Positions 25,200-34,400 of a stretch of DNA of 64,000 bases are shown here, piece after piece; position 1 is the stretch's first letter; every line of letters begins with the position of its first letter. The notes beneath the pieces were generated by a model, which saw only the letters and a list, made by a program, of their open reading frames with translations, did not search any database and was not told the DNA's origin. The stretch spans positions 1 through 64,000 of the forward strand of contig NZ_FTNR01000011.1 in the NCBI RefSeq assembly GCF_900156475.1. Reading direction: 5' to 3'. The position numbers and the translations under genes were made by a program. Source of the DNA: Natronorubrum thiooxidans. Lineage in GTDB: Archaea > Halobacteriota > Halobacteria > Halobacteriales > Natrialbaceae.

Positions 25200-25721
25200 A
25201 TGAGCGACTTGCCACGCCGCCGACTCCTCGCCGTTACCGGGACTGCCCTGACCGGTGCCGTCGCTGGCTGTTCCGGCAGCGATGACGATCCCACCGAGGA
25301 CGACGACGCGGACCCTGATGATGAACCCGATGTTGAACCCACTGAAACGGGCAGTACGACCGACGTCGAGGGAACGATCCTCGGCGAGATTACGATCGAC
25401 AACGTGGATGAGACCGCTCACACGGTCGACGTCATCGTCGAGTTCGACCGGGAGATCGAAGCCTGGGAGACCACGGCACTCGAGGCAAACGAAACCGTCA
25501 CGCTCGAGCGCAGCTGGTCGACGGATCCGGGCCAGGTTCGCGTGACGGCACGACTCGACCACGGCGAGCCGGTTGCAGTCACCCCTGCGAGGTGGAACGA
25601 ACCCGACTGTCTCAACCTCTACGTGCGAATCGACCGTGAGGACGAGCTGGCGTTCCTGAGCGACACCGGTAGTGGTCCTTGTGGCGACGGCGACGCCGAT
25701 ATCGACGACGCCGAGGCGTGA
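25200..25721 (+). CDS. Small Tat lipoprotein
   Basis: 173 residues starting MSDLPRRRLLAVTGTALTGA. The signal combines RRRLLAVTG with a lipobox (AVAGC, Cys ~24). An acidic Asp/Glu/Pro linker leads to an immunoglobulin-like beta domain (EITIDNVDETAHTVDVIVEF) of the kind found in many haloarchaeal lipoproteins. No enzyme motif is seen. The ATG at 25200 is the only start that gives a signal peptide. Confidence 0.8.
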   Translation: MSDLPRRRLLAVTGTALTGAVAGCSGSDDDPTEDDDADPDDEPDVEPTETGSTTDVEGTILGEITIDNVDETAHTVDVIVEFDREIEAWETTALEANETVTLERSWSTDPGQVRVTARLDHGEPVAVTPARWNEPDCLNLYVRIDREDELAFLSDTGSGPCGDGDADIDDAEA

Positions 25722-25811
25722 CTGTCTGCGACGGAATCACGACACTGCCAGTCACTCACGGTGGACGCGAGAACGAAAACGGGTTTTATCCTCCGTCCTG
25801 TCCACTCGAGT

Positions 25812-26666
25812 ATGACCACGATCGTCAGCGGCGCTGACTCACAGACGCTTGCCGCTGCGCTTGCCCGTGAACTCGAGGTATCGCTCGCCATAGCCGAGTA
25901 CGACCGGTTTCCGGACGGCGAACGGCTCGCTGCTGTCCCCAACTTCGACGACGACCGCGCGATCGTCGTCGCTTCGACCGTCTCGAGCGACGCCCATATC
26001 GAACTGCTCCAGTTACAGGACGCCGTCCGGGAAGCCGGGGCCGAGGAGGTCGTTACCGTCCTGCCGTATATGGGCTACGGCCGCCAGGACAAGGCGTTCG
26101 AGGCGGGCCATCCGATCTCCGCCCGCGCGGTCGCCCGAGCCATCTCGACCGGTGCGGATCGCGTGCTGACCGTCACGCCTCACGAGGAATCGGTGTGTGA
26201 GTTCTTCGAGCCGACGGCGACCGCCGTCGACGCGGCCGGCCGACTCGCCGAGCCGCTTCCCGCCGACCTCGAGGACCCCGTCTTCCTCTCGCCCGACGCG
26301 GGCGCGATCGAGCTCGCCGAAACGGTTCGGGACGCCTACGGCGGCGGCGAAACGGACTACTTCGAGAAGACACGCCACTCCGGCACCGACGTCGAGATCA
26401 CGCCGAGCGATGTCGACGTGGCCGGCCGCGACGTCGTCGTTGCGGACGACATTATCGCGACGGGTTCGACGATGAGTGAATCCGTCTCCGTCCTGCAAGA
26501 CCGTGGCGTCGGCCGCGTGTTCCTCACCTGCGTTCACCCGCTGCTCGCCGATAACGCAGTGACGAAACTCTCTCGAGCCGGTGTCGAGGCGATCTACGGC
26601 ACGGATACGATCGAACGACCGGTGAGTGCCGTCTCGGTCGCGCCAGCGATCGCCGACCAGCTCTGA
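25812..26666 (+). CDS. prs: Ribose-phosphate diphosphokinase (PRPP synthetase)
   Basis: 284 residues starting MTTIVSGADSQTLAAALARE. It makes PRPP from ribose-5-phosphate and ATP for histidine, nucleotide and cofactor synthesis. Visible family motifs are YDRFPDGERL, the flexible-loop region YMGYGRQDKAFEAGHPISAR, HEESVCEFF, and the PRPP-binding loop VVVADDIIATGSTMSESV. It is slightly shorter than bacterial enzymes, as usual for archaeal class III type. The ATG at 25812 gives the standard N terminus; the 17 extra codons upstream are not homologous. Confidence 0.93.
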   Translation: MTTIVSGADSQTLAAALARELEVSLAIAEYDRFPDGERLAAVPNFDDDRAIVVASTVSSDAHIELLQLQDAVREAGAEEVVTVLPYMGYGRQDKAFEAGHPISARAVARAISTGADRVLTVTPHEESVCEFFEPTATAVDAAGRLAEPLPADLEDPVFLSPDAGAIELAETVRDAYGGGETDYFEKTRHSGTDVEITPSDVDVAGRDVVVADDIIATGSTMSESVSVLQDRGVGRVFLTCVHPLLADNAVTKLSRAGVEAIYGTDTIERPVSAVSVAPAIADQL

Positions 26667-26695
26667 GCGATCGCGACGTGGCGGTGCTCGAGTGG

Positions 26696-26731
26696 GTGTA
26701 ACTGTTAAGTCATTCTGTGTAACAGTCTTAC
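26696..26731. promoter_or_regulatory. Direct repeat gtgtaacngt, 21-base spacing
   Basis: gtgtaactgttaag (26696) and gtgtaacagtcttac (26717) share most positions and lie two helical turns apart, between prs and the H-NOX-like gene. A regulator binding one DNA face is conceivable; nothing else supports it. Confidence 0.25.
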
Positions 26732-26827
26732 AAAGCGACCATTCGGTCCGGACTGCTGGTGTCCTGTCAGGGGGTGCTCGAGTAACCGGCCGTCGTCCGT
26801 GGGGGCAACCGAAGGGAGTGAGACCTG

Positions 26828-27370
26828 ATGCACGGAATCATCCACAAAACACTCGAAAAGTACGTCATGGCAAAGACCGACGAGGAGACATGGGCCTCAA
26901 TTGTCGACCAAGCCGACATCGAGCCCACGTTGTATCTCTCTGTCTCGTCGTACGACGATGCCGAAATCGAGGCCATCCTCGAGACGCTCTCGTCGCTGGC
27001 TGTCCAGGATCGCCGGCAGATCGAACGCGATTTCGGCCGAACGCTCGCCCCCGAACTCCTGTCGACGTTCGCCGCGCACGTTCGCGACGATGGGGACCTG
27101 TTCGCCGTCCTCGAGCGTCTCGAGTCGATCGTCGAGAGCGTCGACACGACGGCGAACGCGACCGCGGTGCCTGTCGTTTCGGGAACCCGTGAGTCACCTG
27201 ACTCCGTTCGTGTGACCTATCGAACGCACCGGGAGCCGTGTTACTGCGGGATGGCACAGGGAGTTCTCGAGGGGATGGTCGATGCGTTCGAGACGGACGC
27301 GACAGTTACCGAACTATCGTGTCCCGCCGACGGTGACCGGACGTGTGTGTTTCGGGTGGAACGCGCCTAA
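26828..27370 (+). CDS. H-NOX/V4R-like ligand-sensing protein lacking the heme His
   Basis: 180 residues starting MHGIIHKTLEKYVMAKTDEE, a recognisable heme-NO-binding (HNOB) opening, with the ETWASIVDQAD helix. In true H-NOX proteins a His near residue 100 ligates heme and a YxSxR motif binds the propionates. Here the equivalent region is LERLESIVESVD with no His, and the motif reads TYRTHRE. The C-terminal part has four Cys (PCYCGMAQGVLEGM, then CPADGDRTCVF), the pattern of V4R zinc or ligand sites. It is therefore more likely a heme-free, metal- or thiol-based sensor (inference). No output domain; neighbours give no partner. Confidence 0.7.
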   Translation: MHGIIHKTLEKYVMAKTDEETWASIVDQADIEPTLYLSVSSYDDAEIEAILETLSSLAVQDRRQIERDFGRTLAPELLSTFAAHVRDDGDLFAVLERLESIVESVDTTANATAVPVVSGTRESPDSVRVTYRTHREPCYCGMAQGVLEGMVDAFETDATVTELSCPADGDRTCVFRVERA

Positions 27371-27422
27371 TTGCACCGCCAGTGACGGACGGCTCGATGT
27401 GCTGCCGGGTGCTCGAGAGCCG

Positions 27423-29576
27423 TTATCGCTGTCGACCGAGCAGCGCAACTGCGAGTGCCATTGCGAGCGCGACACCGCCGGCGATGACGCCGAAGCCGGG
27501 AATCGACTCGAGTCCCTCGAGTGCGCCGCCGACAGTGACCGTTGCTGACTGCCCGCCAGCGGCGACCTCGTAGCGGCCCTCGTCGTCGAACCGGAGCTGT
27601 ACCTCGACGAGTCCGGTTTCGCCGGGGGCGAGCGCGATCGGCTGTCCGGTGGCGGTCTCAACGGATGTCCGGAACTCGAGTGTGCCCGCAGCGGGACGGT
27701 TGCCACTGGCTGTGACCGTCGCGGTCACGGTCACTGCCTCACCGGGCTCGACACTGTCGGGAGTGACGGCCAGCTCGGTCACGGTCAGACTCGAGGCCGA
27801 ACGAACGACCACCGTCAGTCGATCCGAGCCGAGTCGAACGTCGTAAACGCCGGGTTCCGTCGGCGTCCACGACAGCGTCTCGGTCGCCCGCTCGCCACTC
27901 TCGAGATGGCGCTGGGTGCCATCGACGATCTCACCGCCGGCCTGCAGGCTCACATCGGCGGTGCCGGCTCGCTCATCGACGTTTTCCATCGTGACTGGGA
28001 CCGTGACGCGCTCGCCGGCCGGTACCGCCAGCACCCCGCGGTCGGTCCCGCTGTCGGGGTCCCAACGGTCATCGAGGCCGTCGATGTCGCTGCGGTCCCA
28101 GCGCTCCCACGGCTGGTCGCCGACCGTAATCGGGGCCGAGCCGAGTCCGTACTCGATAGTCGCCCCCGACTGGTCGAACGCGGCGCTGTGCTCGACCCGA
28201 TTCCATAGCTCCGGTGTTTCCGTAGTTCGCGTGTATCGCTCGGCGTGGTCTCGTATCTCGGCGTTCCCAACCGTCTCGAGTGCCGCCAGCACGTCGGCCT
28301 CGCTCACCTGCTCGTCCTGGGCGTTTAGCGACCGGAACACGTCGTCGAGACTGCGGTCGCCGTCGGTCGCCAGCCGCACCTGTCGATCCAGCTCGCCGTA
28401 CACCAGCGCCCCTTTCAGGTAGTTCGTGTTGTCCTCGCCCCAGGTCGTCGGGTCGGCGAGGACGCCGTCCGCAGCGGGCGACTCCGTGCCTCGCTCGAGG
28501 AATCGATTGAACTCATCAAACGAGACCAATCCCTGTTCGTACGCGAGCAGGCCGGCGTAGTACTCCGCCTGGGCCTCGACGAGCCACTCGCTGTCGGCCG
28601 TCGTCCCGACGTTCGGGTTGGCAAACCGCTGTCGGACGTGGACGTACTCGTGCAGCCAGACGTTTGTCGCCTCCTCGAGCGGCGCGTCGGCGACGACCCA
28701 CGCGTCAGTCGGGCCGTACTGCAGCCCCCGTGGCCCCCAGTCGACGTCGCTCGGGGCGGCGATAATGAGGGTCTCGGCGGGGCTCGAGCCAACGTCGAGT
28801 CGCTGGTTCGCGGCCTCGAGGGCGTCGAGGACGGCCGCCGGCCGTTCGTGCAGGTCGGCCGCGTCGGGGACGGCCAGCCTGATCGTCTCCCCATCGACGC
28901 TCCGTTCGTGTTCGGTCACCGGCCCGAAGACGGCCATTTTGCTCCCGGCTACGCCGGGGCCATCGACGGTAACTGTCTCCTCGATGCCGATCGGGCCGGG
29001 CGTGGTCGTCCGAAACGAGAGACCGACGCTGGGCACCTGCACGATCCCCCACTCGCCGGTCTCGATGAACGTGTAGCCACGCTCCTGCGTGGGTGTTGTC
29101 ACCGTCGCCGTGGCTGATCCGTGTTGCTCCTGTCCGTCGGTCGCCCGCGTCTGTGCGTGGCCGTCGACCGTTCCCGTTCGATTCGCCGGCATCGAAAACC
29201 GGATGCTCGGCTCGTCGGTCGATTCGGTCCACCGGTACGTTCCCTCGCCGGTCGCCTCGAAGCCCTCAGCGGCGCGGACGTCAGCTTCTGATCCGAGGTC
29301 GACCTCGAGGCCGGTCATCGGCTCCGGCACGTCGAACGTCATCGTCGTCTCGAACGTCCCCGGCTGAGCCGGTCGCTGTCGGAGTTCTGTCGTCCGATGG
29401 AGGACGTCGTTTTCACCGGCTAAACTGGTCGAGTCGCCGCTTACGGTGGGCGCGATCGATGGGGCGACACCACTGGGTCCGGACTCGGGCGCTGTCGTCG
29501 ACACCCCAACGACACCGGCCGGGACGGCCCCGAGCAACACCACGACGACGAGACAGACGGCGACTCGAGTAGTCAC
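27423..29576 (-). CDS. Secreted gluzincin metalloprotease with PGF-CTERM tail
   Basis: 717 residues. A Sec-type signal (1-24) is followed by a beta-rich domain. The zinc site is WLHEYVHVRQ (His309, Glu310, His313) with the third ligand in EWLVEAQAEYYAG (~331-342), an M1/M61-like gluzincin layout. Downstream come a Cys-free helical part and two CARDB-like beta domains (~520-680). The C terminus carries PGFGV, a hydrophobic helix and RQR, a PGF-CTERM signal processed by archaeosortase ArtA and lipid-anchored. It probably acts at the cell surface on peptides or proteins. It is a single gene; the upstream neighbour is 87 bases away in the same direction. Confidence 0.85.
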   Translation of the reverse strand: MTTRVAVCLVVVVLLGAVPAGVVGVSTTAPESGPSGVAPSIAPTVSGDSTSLAGENDVLHRTTELRQRPAQPGTFETTMTFDVPEPMTGLEVDLGSEADVRAAEGFEATGEGTYRWTESTDEPSIRFSMPANRTGTVDGHAQTRATDGQEQHGSATATVTTPTQERGYTFIETGEWGIVQVPSVGLSFRTTTPGPIGIEETVTVDGPGVAGSKMAVFGPVTEHERSVDGETIRLAVPDAADLHERPAAVLDALEAANQRLDVGSSPAETLIIAAPSDVDWGPRGLQYGPTDAWVVADAPLEEATNVWLHEYVHVRQRFANPNVGTTADSEWLVEAQAEYYAGLLAYEQGLVSFDEFNRFLERGTESPAADGVLADPTTWGEDNTNYLKGALVYGELDRQVRLATDGDRSLDDVFRSLNAQDEQVSEADVLAALETVGNAEIRDHAERYTRTTETPELWNRVEHSAAFDQSGATIEYGLGSAPITVGDQPWERWDRSDIDGLDDRWDPDSGTDRGVLAVPAGERVTVPVTMENVDERAGTADVSLQAGGEIVDGTQRHLESGERATETLSWTPTEPGVYDVRLGSDRLTVVVRSASSLTVTELAVTPDSVEPGEAVTVTATVTASGNRPAAGTLEFRTSVETATGQPIALAPGETGLVEVQLRFDDEGRYEVAAGGQSATVTVGGALEGLESIPGFGVIAGGVALAMALAVALLGRQR

Positions 29577-29663
29577 TACCCTGCTCTGGCGAGTCAGCGA
29601 TTATGACTGTTACGACGTGGAGATGTTCGGAAAACCCTGCACTGCGATCGAAACGCGCTGTCG

Positions 29664-30641
29664 TTAGAGCAGGCCAGCCAGCACCGTATTGAACAGCACG
29701 CCGACGGTGATTCCGATCGTCACAACGGTGCTGGCATAGACCGCCAGCAGTCGCCGTTCGAAGAGCTTGTTCAACAGGATCAGGTTCGGGATGCTGATCC
29801 CAGCGCCACCGATGACAAACGCGATCACTGTCCCGATGGGAATCCCCTGTTCGGCCAGCGAGTGGGCGATTGGCAGCATGCCGCTGATGCTCACGTAGAT
29901 CGGTGCGCCGGCCAGTGCGGCCATCGGCGTCGCGAGCGGATTCGACGGCCCGGCGATCCGCTGGAGAAACGCCTCCGGAACCGCACCGTGGATGAGCGCC
30001 CCGATCGTGATCCCGATGATGATGTAGGGAAGCGTATCCCAGAAAAACGACAGCGCCCCGCGACCGGCTTCGGAAACCCGCTCTCGGTGTGATCGCGTGG
30101 CCGAGCCCGAGCCGCTACACGCACAGCTTGCGCCGCCAGTTGTCGTCCCGCCGTCGGTCGTAATCTCACGTCCGCCTGCCGTGATGCGAACGTCTTTAAT
30201 GTAGTTTTCGAGATCGAGCGTGCCGATGACGATGCCACCAACGATCGCCGCGGACAGCGCCGTCACGACGTAGGCGACGGTCACGCTGGCCCCGAAGAGC
30301 CCGAACAGCAGGATGACGGCGATCCAGTTGACGATCGGCGAGGCGAGCAGAAACGAGAACGCGAGACCGATCGGCGCACCCGCACCGAGCAAGCCGGCGA
30401 GGACCGGCACCGTCGAACACGAACAGAACGGCGTTACCGCCCCAAGTCCAGCGGCGAGGACGTTCCCGCTCCCGTGGTCTCGAGACCGAAGCATCGCCTC
30501 GACTCGCTCCGGTGGGAGATACTCCTGTGCGAGGCCGACGAGAAACGATGCGCCGACGAACAGCGGGGCGAGGATGAGCGCCAGATGGACGAAGTACTCG
30601 GCGGAATCGACCAGCGCCGTCTCGTAGCCGGCGGGGATCAT
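29664..30641 (-). CDS. Metal-efflux permease (DUF318/ArsP, SO_0444-like)
   Basis: 325 residues, about 8 hydrophobic helices in two related halves. The signature PFCSCSTVPVLAGLLGAGAP in helix 2-3 is the thiol motif of the ArsP/DUF318 permeases, which expel metals or organoarsenicals. The central cytoplasmic loop (~155-195) contains a further ASCACSGSGS cluster. Its ATG overlaps the stop of the ArsR gene (ATGA, 30638-30641), so expression is coupled. With ArsR and the upstream Cys-rich peptide it makes a metal- or metalloid-resistance operon. The ion (As, Cu, Zn) is not determined. Confidence 0.88.
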   Translation of the reverse strand: MIPAGYETALVDSAEYFVHLALILAPLFVGASFLVGLAQEYLPPERVEAMLRSRDHGSGNVLAAGLGAVTPFCSCSTVPVLAGLLGAGAPIGLAFSFLLASPIVNWIAVILLFGLFGASVTVAYVVTALSAAIVGGIVIGTLDLENYIKDVRITAGGREITTDGGTTTGGASCACSGSGSATRSHRERVSEAGRGALSFFWDTLPYIIIGITIGALIHGAVPEAFLQRIAGPSNPLATPMAALAGAPIYVSISGMLPIAHSLAEQGIPIGTVIAFVIGGAGISIPNLILLNKLFERRLLAVYASTVVTIGITVGVLFNTVLAGLL

Positions 30642-31039
30642 TGTTCGTCTTCACCCAGCGCGGCGGCGAGATTGAGTACCTGGAGACTCGCCGTATCCGC
30701 GATTCGGTAGTAGGTCCACTTTCCTTCTTTGCGGGTGCGAACGATACCGGCCTCGCGGAGCTTTGAGAGGTGGGAGCCGACGGTCGACTGTGGCGCATCG
30801 AGAATCGTCTCGAGTTCACAGGCACACAACTCGCCATCCCGGAGCGCCTCGATGATCCGAAGTCGCTTTTCGTTCGCGAGCGCCTTGAAAACAGTCAGCT
30901 CACTGTCGATTACGTCGTCGCTGACCCTCCGGTTTGCTGGAAACGTCCCCGCACAGCAGGCTCCCTCGCTCATCCGATTGATCGTCCCGCTTGCCGATTC
31001 GCTCGGTCCGTCCCCGTCGAGTCCAGGCTGATCAGTCAT
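30638..31039 (-). CDS. arsR: ArsR-family metalloregulator
   Basis: 133 residues starting MTDQPGLDGDGPSESASGTI. Residues ~48-125 are the winged helix: FKALANEKRLRIIEALRDGE, then ELCACELE with the thiol sensor of the alpha-3 helix (ELCxCEL), then the recognition helix APQSTVGSHLSKLREAGIV. A second thiol pair is in an N-terminal extension, SEGACCAGTF (~24-33), so two sites may cooperate in metal(loid) sensing. It overlaps the permease start by 4 bases and the Cys-rich peptide stop by 8 bases. It likely represses its own operon. Confidence 0.9.
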   Translation of the reverse strand: MTDQPGLDGDGPSESASGTINRMSEGACCAGTFPANRRVSDDVIDSELTVFKALANEKRLRIIEALRDGELCACELETILDAPQSTVGSHLSKLREAGIVRTRKEGKWTYYRIADTASLQVLNLAAALGEDEQ

Positions 31040-31136
31040 CGTCGCTCGAGTCGAGTTCTTCGATCTCGACGCCACAGCAACAGTCGTCGTCCGTTTCGTC
31101 CGTGTCGCGTCCAAGGATGCGATCGAGTAGTCCCAT
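31032..31136 (-). CDS. 34-aa acidic Cys-Cys-Cys peptide heading the ArsR/permease operon
   Basis: A short reading frame, MGLLDRILGRDTDETDDDCC followed by CGVEIEELDSSDDD. The amphipathic helix at the N terminus, an Asp-rich turn, three consecutive Cys (19-21) and an acidic end look selected. Its stop lies 8 bases inside the arsR start region. A TATA-like ggttaag at 31161-31167 is centred about 28 bases before its ATG, giving a leaderless transcript, so this ORF is the first of the operon. It may be a metal(loid) chaperone or sink passing ions to the permease (inference). Confidence 0.75.
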   Translation of the reverse strand: MGLLDRILGRDTDETDDDCCCGVEIEELDSSDDD

Positions 31137-31160
31137 ACATATCGAAAAAGTCCGATTCGA

Positions 31161-31167
31161 CTTAACC
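31161..31167 (-). promoter_or_regulatory. TATA-like box of the metal-efflux operon
   Basis: ggttaag on the minus strand, centred about 28 bases before the ATG at 31136. The flanks are rich in TCGA-type half-sites that could bind ArsR, but no clean long palindrome is visible. Confidence 0.45.
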
Positions 31168-31490
31168 GTTTTGCTCGAGTCGAGCTGATTCGAGACGGAT
31201 TCCCAAGTGAGAGCACTGCCTGCGTTCTGGCGTATCCTACGAAAACGGTCGTTATCGCGGGTATCGTCCCGAGTCGATTGCCACTCTCGAGTGGTCGACA
31301 CACCGAAGTCGTCTCGGAGAATCTCTTGCATCGAGCGTTTACGATTCGAACTATCTCGATGGGAGACGCCGGGTTGCGCTCAAAGCAGTTGCTCTCGAGT
31401 ACGGTATCGATTCGAATCGGCCCTGACTGGGGCGAAAAACGAGCGTTCGTGAGTGTTACTTCGACGCTTCCGAGTCGCTAGCGGTGGTGC
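31168..31490. other. Gene-free stretch between ileS and the metal operon
   Basis: Contains the upstream part of the metal-operon promoter and the end of the ileS transcript. No frame has coding character and no RNA gene was recognised. Confidence 0.45.
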
Positions 31491-34400
31491 TTAGTCCGAC
31501 GCTTCCGCAGCCGCCAGCGGCTCGACTGCGATTTCCATCGTCACGCCTTCGACCTCCCACTCCTTGCGGTTGCCGGTATCGACCTCGAGGTCGCCCAGTT
31601 CGTCGGCGCGAACCTCCTCGCGGATGAGATCCTCGCGCTCGCCGACGAGGTCGGCCACGCGGTCGTCGTCGATCGACAGGTCCAGTGCGATCCGTTCTTC
31701 GACGTCTAAGTCGAGGTCCTTGCGCATCTCCTGGACGCGGCGGATGACCTCCCGGGCGTAGCCCTCGCTCTCGATGTCCACGGTTAGCGAGGCGTCGACG
31801 TAGACGACACCGCGGTCGTCGTTGTCGAGGCCGAACGCGGTGCCGGCGACGCCGTCGGGTGTCTCGGTAACAAAGGAGACCATTGCCTCGGTGATCGACT
31901 CGCCGTCTTCGAGTACGTCTTCGACGGCATCCTCGAGTGCCTCGAGGGTCGTCTCCTCGATACGGGCCTCGTTGAGTGCGGTCATGACCTCGCCGGCGCG
32001 GCCACCGAAGGCCGGCCCGAGCTCGCTCATATCGGCTTCGGCGCTGTAGTCGAGTTCGCCCCACTGGCTGTCCGGCGAGACGAGTTCGATCTCGCGAGCG
32101 TTGAGCCGCTCCTCGAGCAGCGTGGTGTGTCGTTCGACGGCCTCGACCACGCGCTGGTCGTCGGCAGCGACGACGACGCGCGGGACGGGCCAGCGCAGCT
32201 TGCGGCCGGCCTGCTGGCGCGCGTTCGCGCCGGCTTCCTCGATCGCTCGCAAGAGCGCGACGTCCTCCTCGAGCTGTTCGTCGACCCAGTACTCCTCGAC
32301 GGCCGGCCAGTCTTCCATGTGGACGGTGTCGTGGCCGTCCTCGCCGGTGAGCGTGCCGTAGATTTCTTCGGTGACGAACGGCGCGTACGGGGCGAGCAGG
32401 GCGACGCTCTCCCGAAGCACCCGGTAGATCGTCGCGTAGGCGGCCTGCTTGGAGGCGCTGTCCTCTTCCTCCCACATGCGCTCGCGGACGGCCTGCACGT
32501 AGAACCGGGAGACATCCTCGACGACGAACTCGAGGAGTGCCTCGAGCGCGCGGTCCTGACGGAACTCTTCGAAGTGCTCGGTCATCTCGTCTTTGGTGGA
32601 CTGCAGCCGAGCGAGGATCCACTCGTCGACGAGTTCAAGATCGTCATCGACGCTTTCGAGGTCCGTCTCGGTCGGATCGAAGCCGTCCAGGCGCATGTAC
32701 GGCAGCGGGAAGCGGAAGACGTTCCACAGCGTCCGGAGGTGGTTTTCCATCGTGCCCATCTCGTCCCACGAGAAGCGCATGTCGTCACCCTGTGGGTTCG
32801 CCGAGAGCAGGAACATGCGCATCGCGTCGGAGCCGTGGCGTTCGATCGCCGTGTCGGGCTCGACGACGTTACCGACGGATTTCGACATCTTGCGGCCGTC
32901 TTCGTCTAAGGCGTGGCCGTGCATCAGGACCTTATCGTATGGCACCTCGCCCATCGCGGCGGTGCCCATCCCCAGCTGGGACCAGAACCAGCCGCGGGTC
33001 TGGTCGTGGGCCTCGAGGATGAAGTCGGCGGGCCAGAGCTCGTCGAACGTGCTGTCGTCGGATGGGAAGTCAAGGGTGCCCCACGACGCCACGGAGGAGT
33101 CGAGCCAGACGTCGAAAACGTCGGGAACACGGGTGTAGGTGGTCCCGTCCTGGGTGATGGTGAGGTCGTCGACGGTGTCCTTGTGGAGATCGACGGCCTC
33201 GGAATCGACGTCCTGGTCGACCTGGTCGGCGAGTTCCTCGCGCGTCGCGATGACGATCATGTCCTCGTCGTCGTCCCGATCCTCGGGCGTCCAGACCGGC
33301 AGCGGGATGCCCCAGTAGCGCTGGCGCGAGACGTTCCAGTCTGGAGCCTCTTCGACGAAATCCCGGAAGCGGTTGTCGCGAGCCCATTGTGGGTACCACT
33401 CGCTGTCCTCGATGTTGTCGAGGAGTTCGTCTTTGACGTCCGTGATCGTGATGAACCACTGCTCGGTGACGATCTGAAGGATACCCGTATCACATCGCCA
33501 GCAGTGGCCGTAGCTGTGGTCGACCGTGCCCGACGCGAGCAGCGCGCCGTTGGCCTCGAGGTCGGCCATGATCTTGTCGTCGGCCTCCTTGACGAACTGG
33601 CCCTCGTACGTGCCGGCCTCGTCGGTGTAGACGCCGTCGCCGCCGACGGGACAGAAGATCGGCAAGCCGAGCTCGGTCCCGCGCTCGAAGTCCTCTTCAC
33701 CGTGGCCGGGCGCGGAGTGAACAAGTCCGGTACCGTCGCCGTGGGTGTCGACGTACTCGCCGGTATACACTTCGAACACGCCGTCGCCGTCGACGTGGTC
33801 GGGCACCTCTTCGGCGAGCGGGTGCTCGTACGTCCAGCCGAGCAGGTCCTCGCCGGTCAGCTCTTCGACGACCTCGTACTCCTCGTAGCGCCCCTCTTTG
33901 AGGACCTCCTCGTGTTTGGCCTCGGCGACGTACAGCAGTTCCTCTTTACCGTCTTTTTCGGCGCGCACGCCGACGTAGTCACCCTCCTCGTCGACGGCGA
34001 CGAACGTGTTCGCCGGAATCGTCCACGGGGTCGTCGTCCAGATGACGATCGAACCCTCGCGGTCGGTGAGGTCGAATTTGACGTAGATCGAGGGGTCCTC
34101 GACGTCCTCGTACTCGACTTCGTTGTTCGCGATTGCGGTCTCACAGCGCGGACACTGCGAGATCGACCGGTGGCCTTTCTCGACTAGGCCGCGGTCGGCG
34201 GCCTTCGAGAAGCCCCACCAGGCGGCTTCCATGTACTCGGGGCTGACCGTCCGGTACGGATTGTCCCAGTCCATCCAGACGCCGAAGGATTTGAAATCGG
34301 ACTGGAGGCCCTCGAGTTGCTCATCGGCGTAGTCCTTACACTCCTGGATGAAGTTCTCCTCGCCGAACTCCTCGATGTCTTTCTTGTTCTCGAAGCCGAG

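Noticed and set aside
26696-26731. Operator for a defined regulator at the gtgtaac direct repeat
   Set aside because: Only two short copies, with no known regulator, so it is listed only as a weak site.
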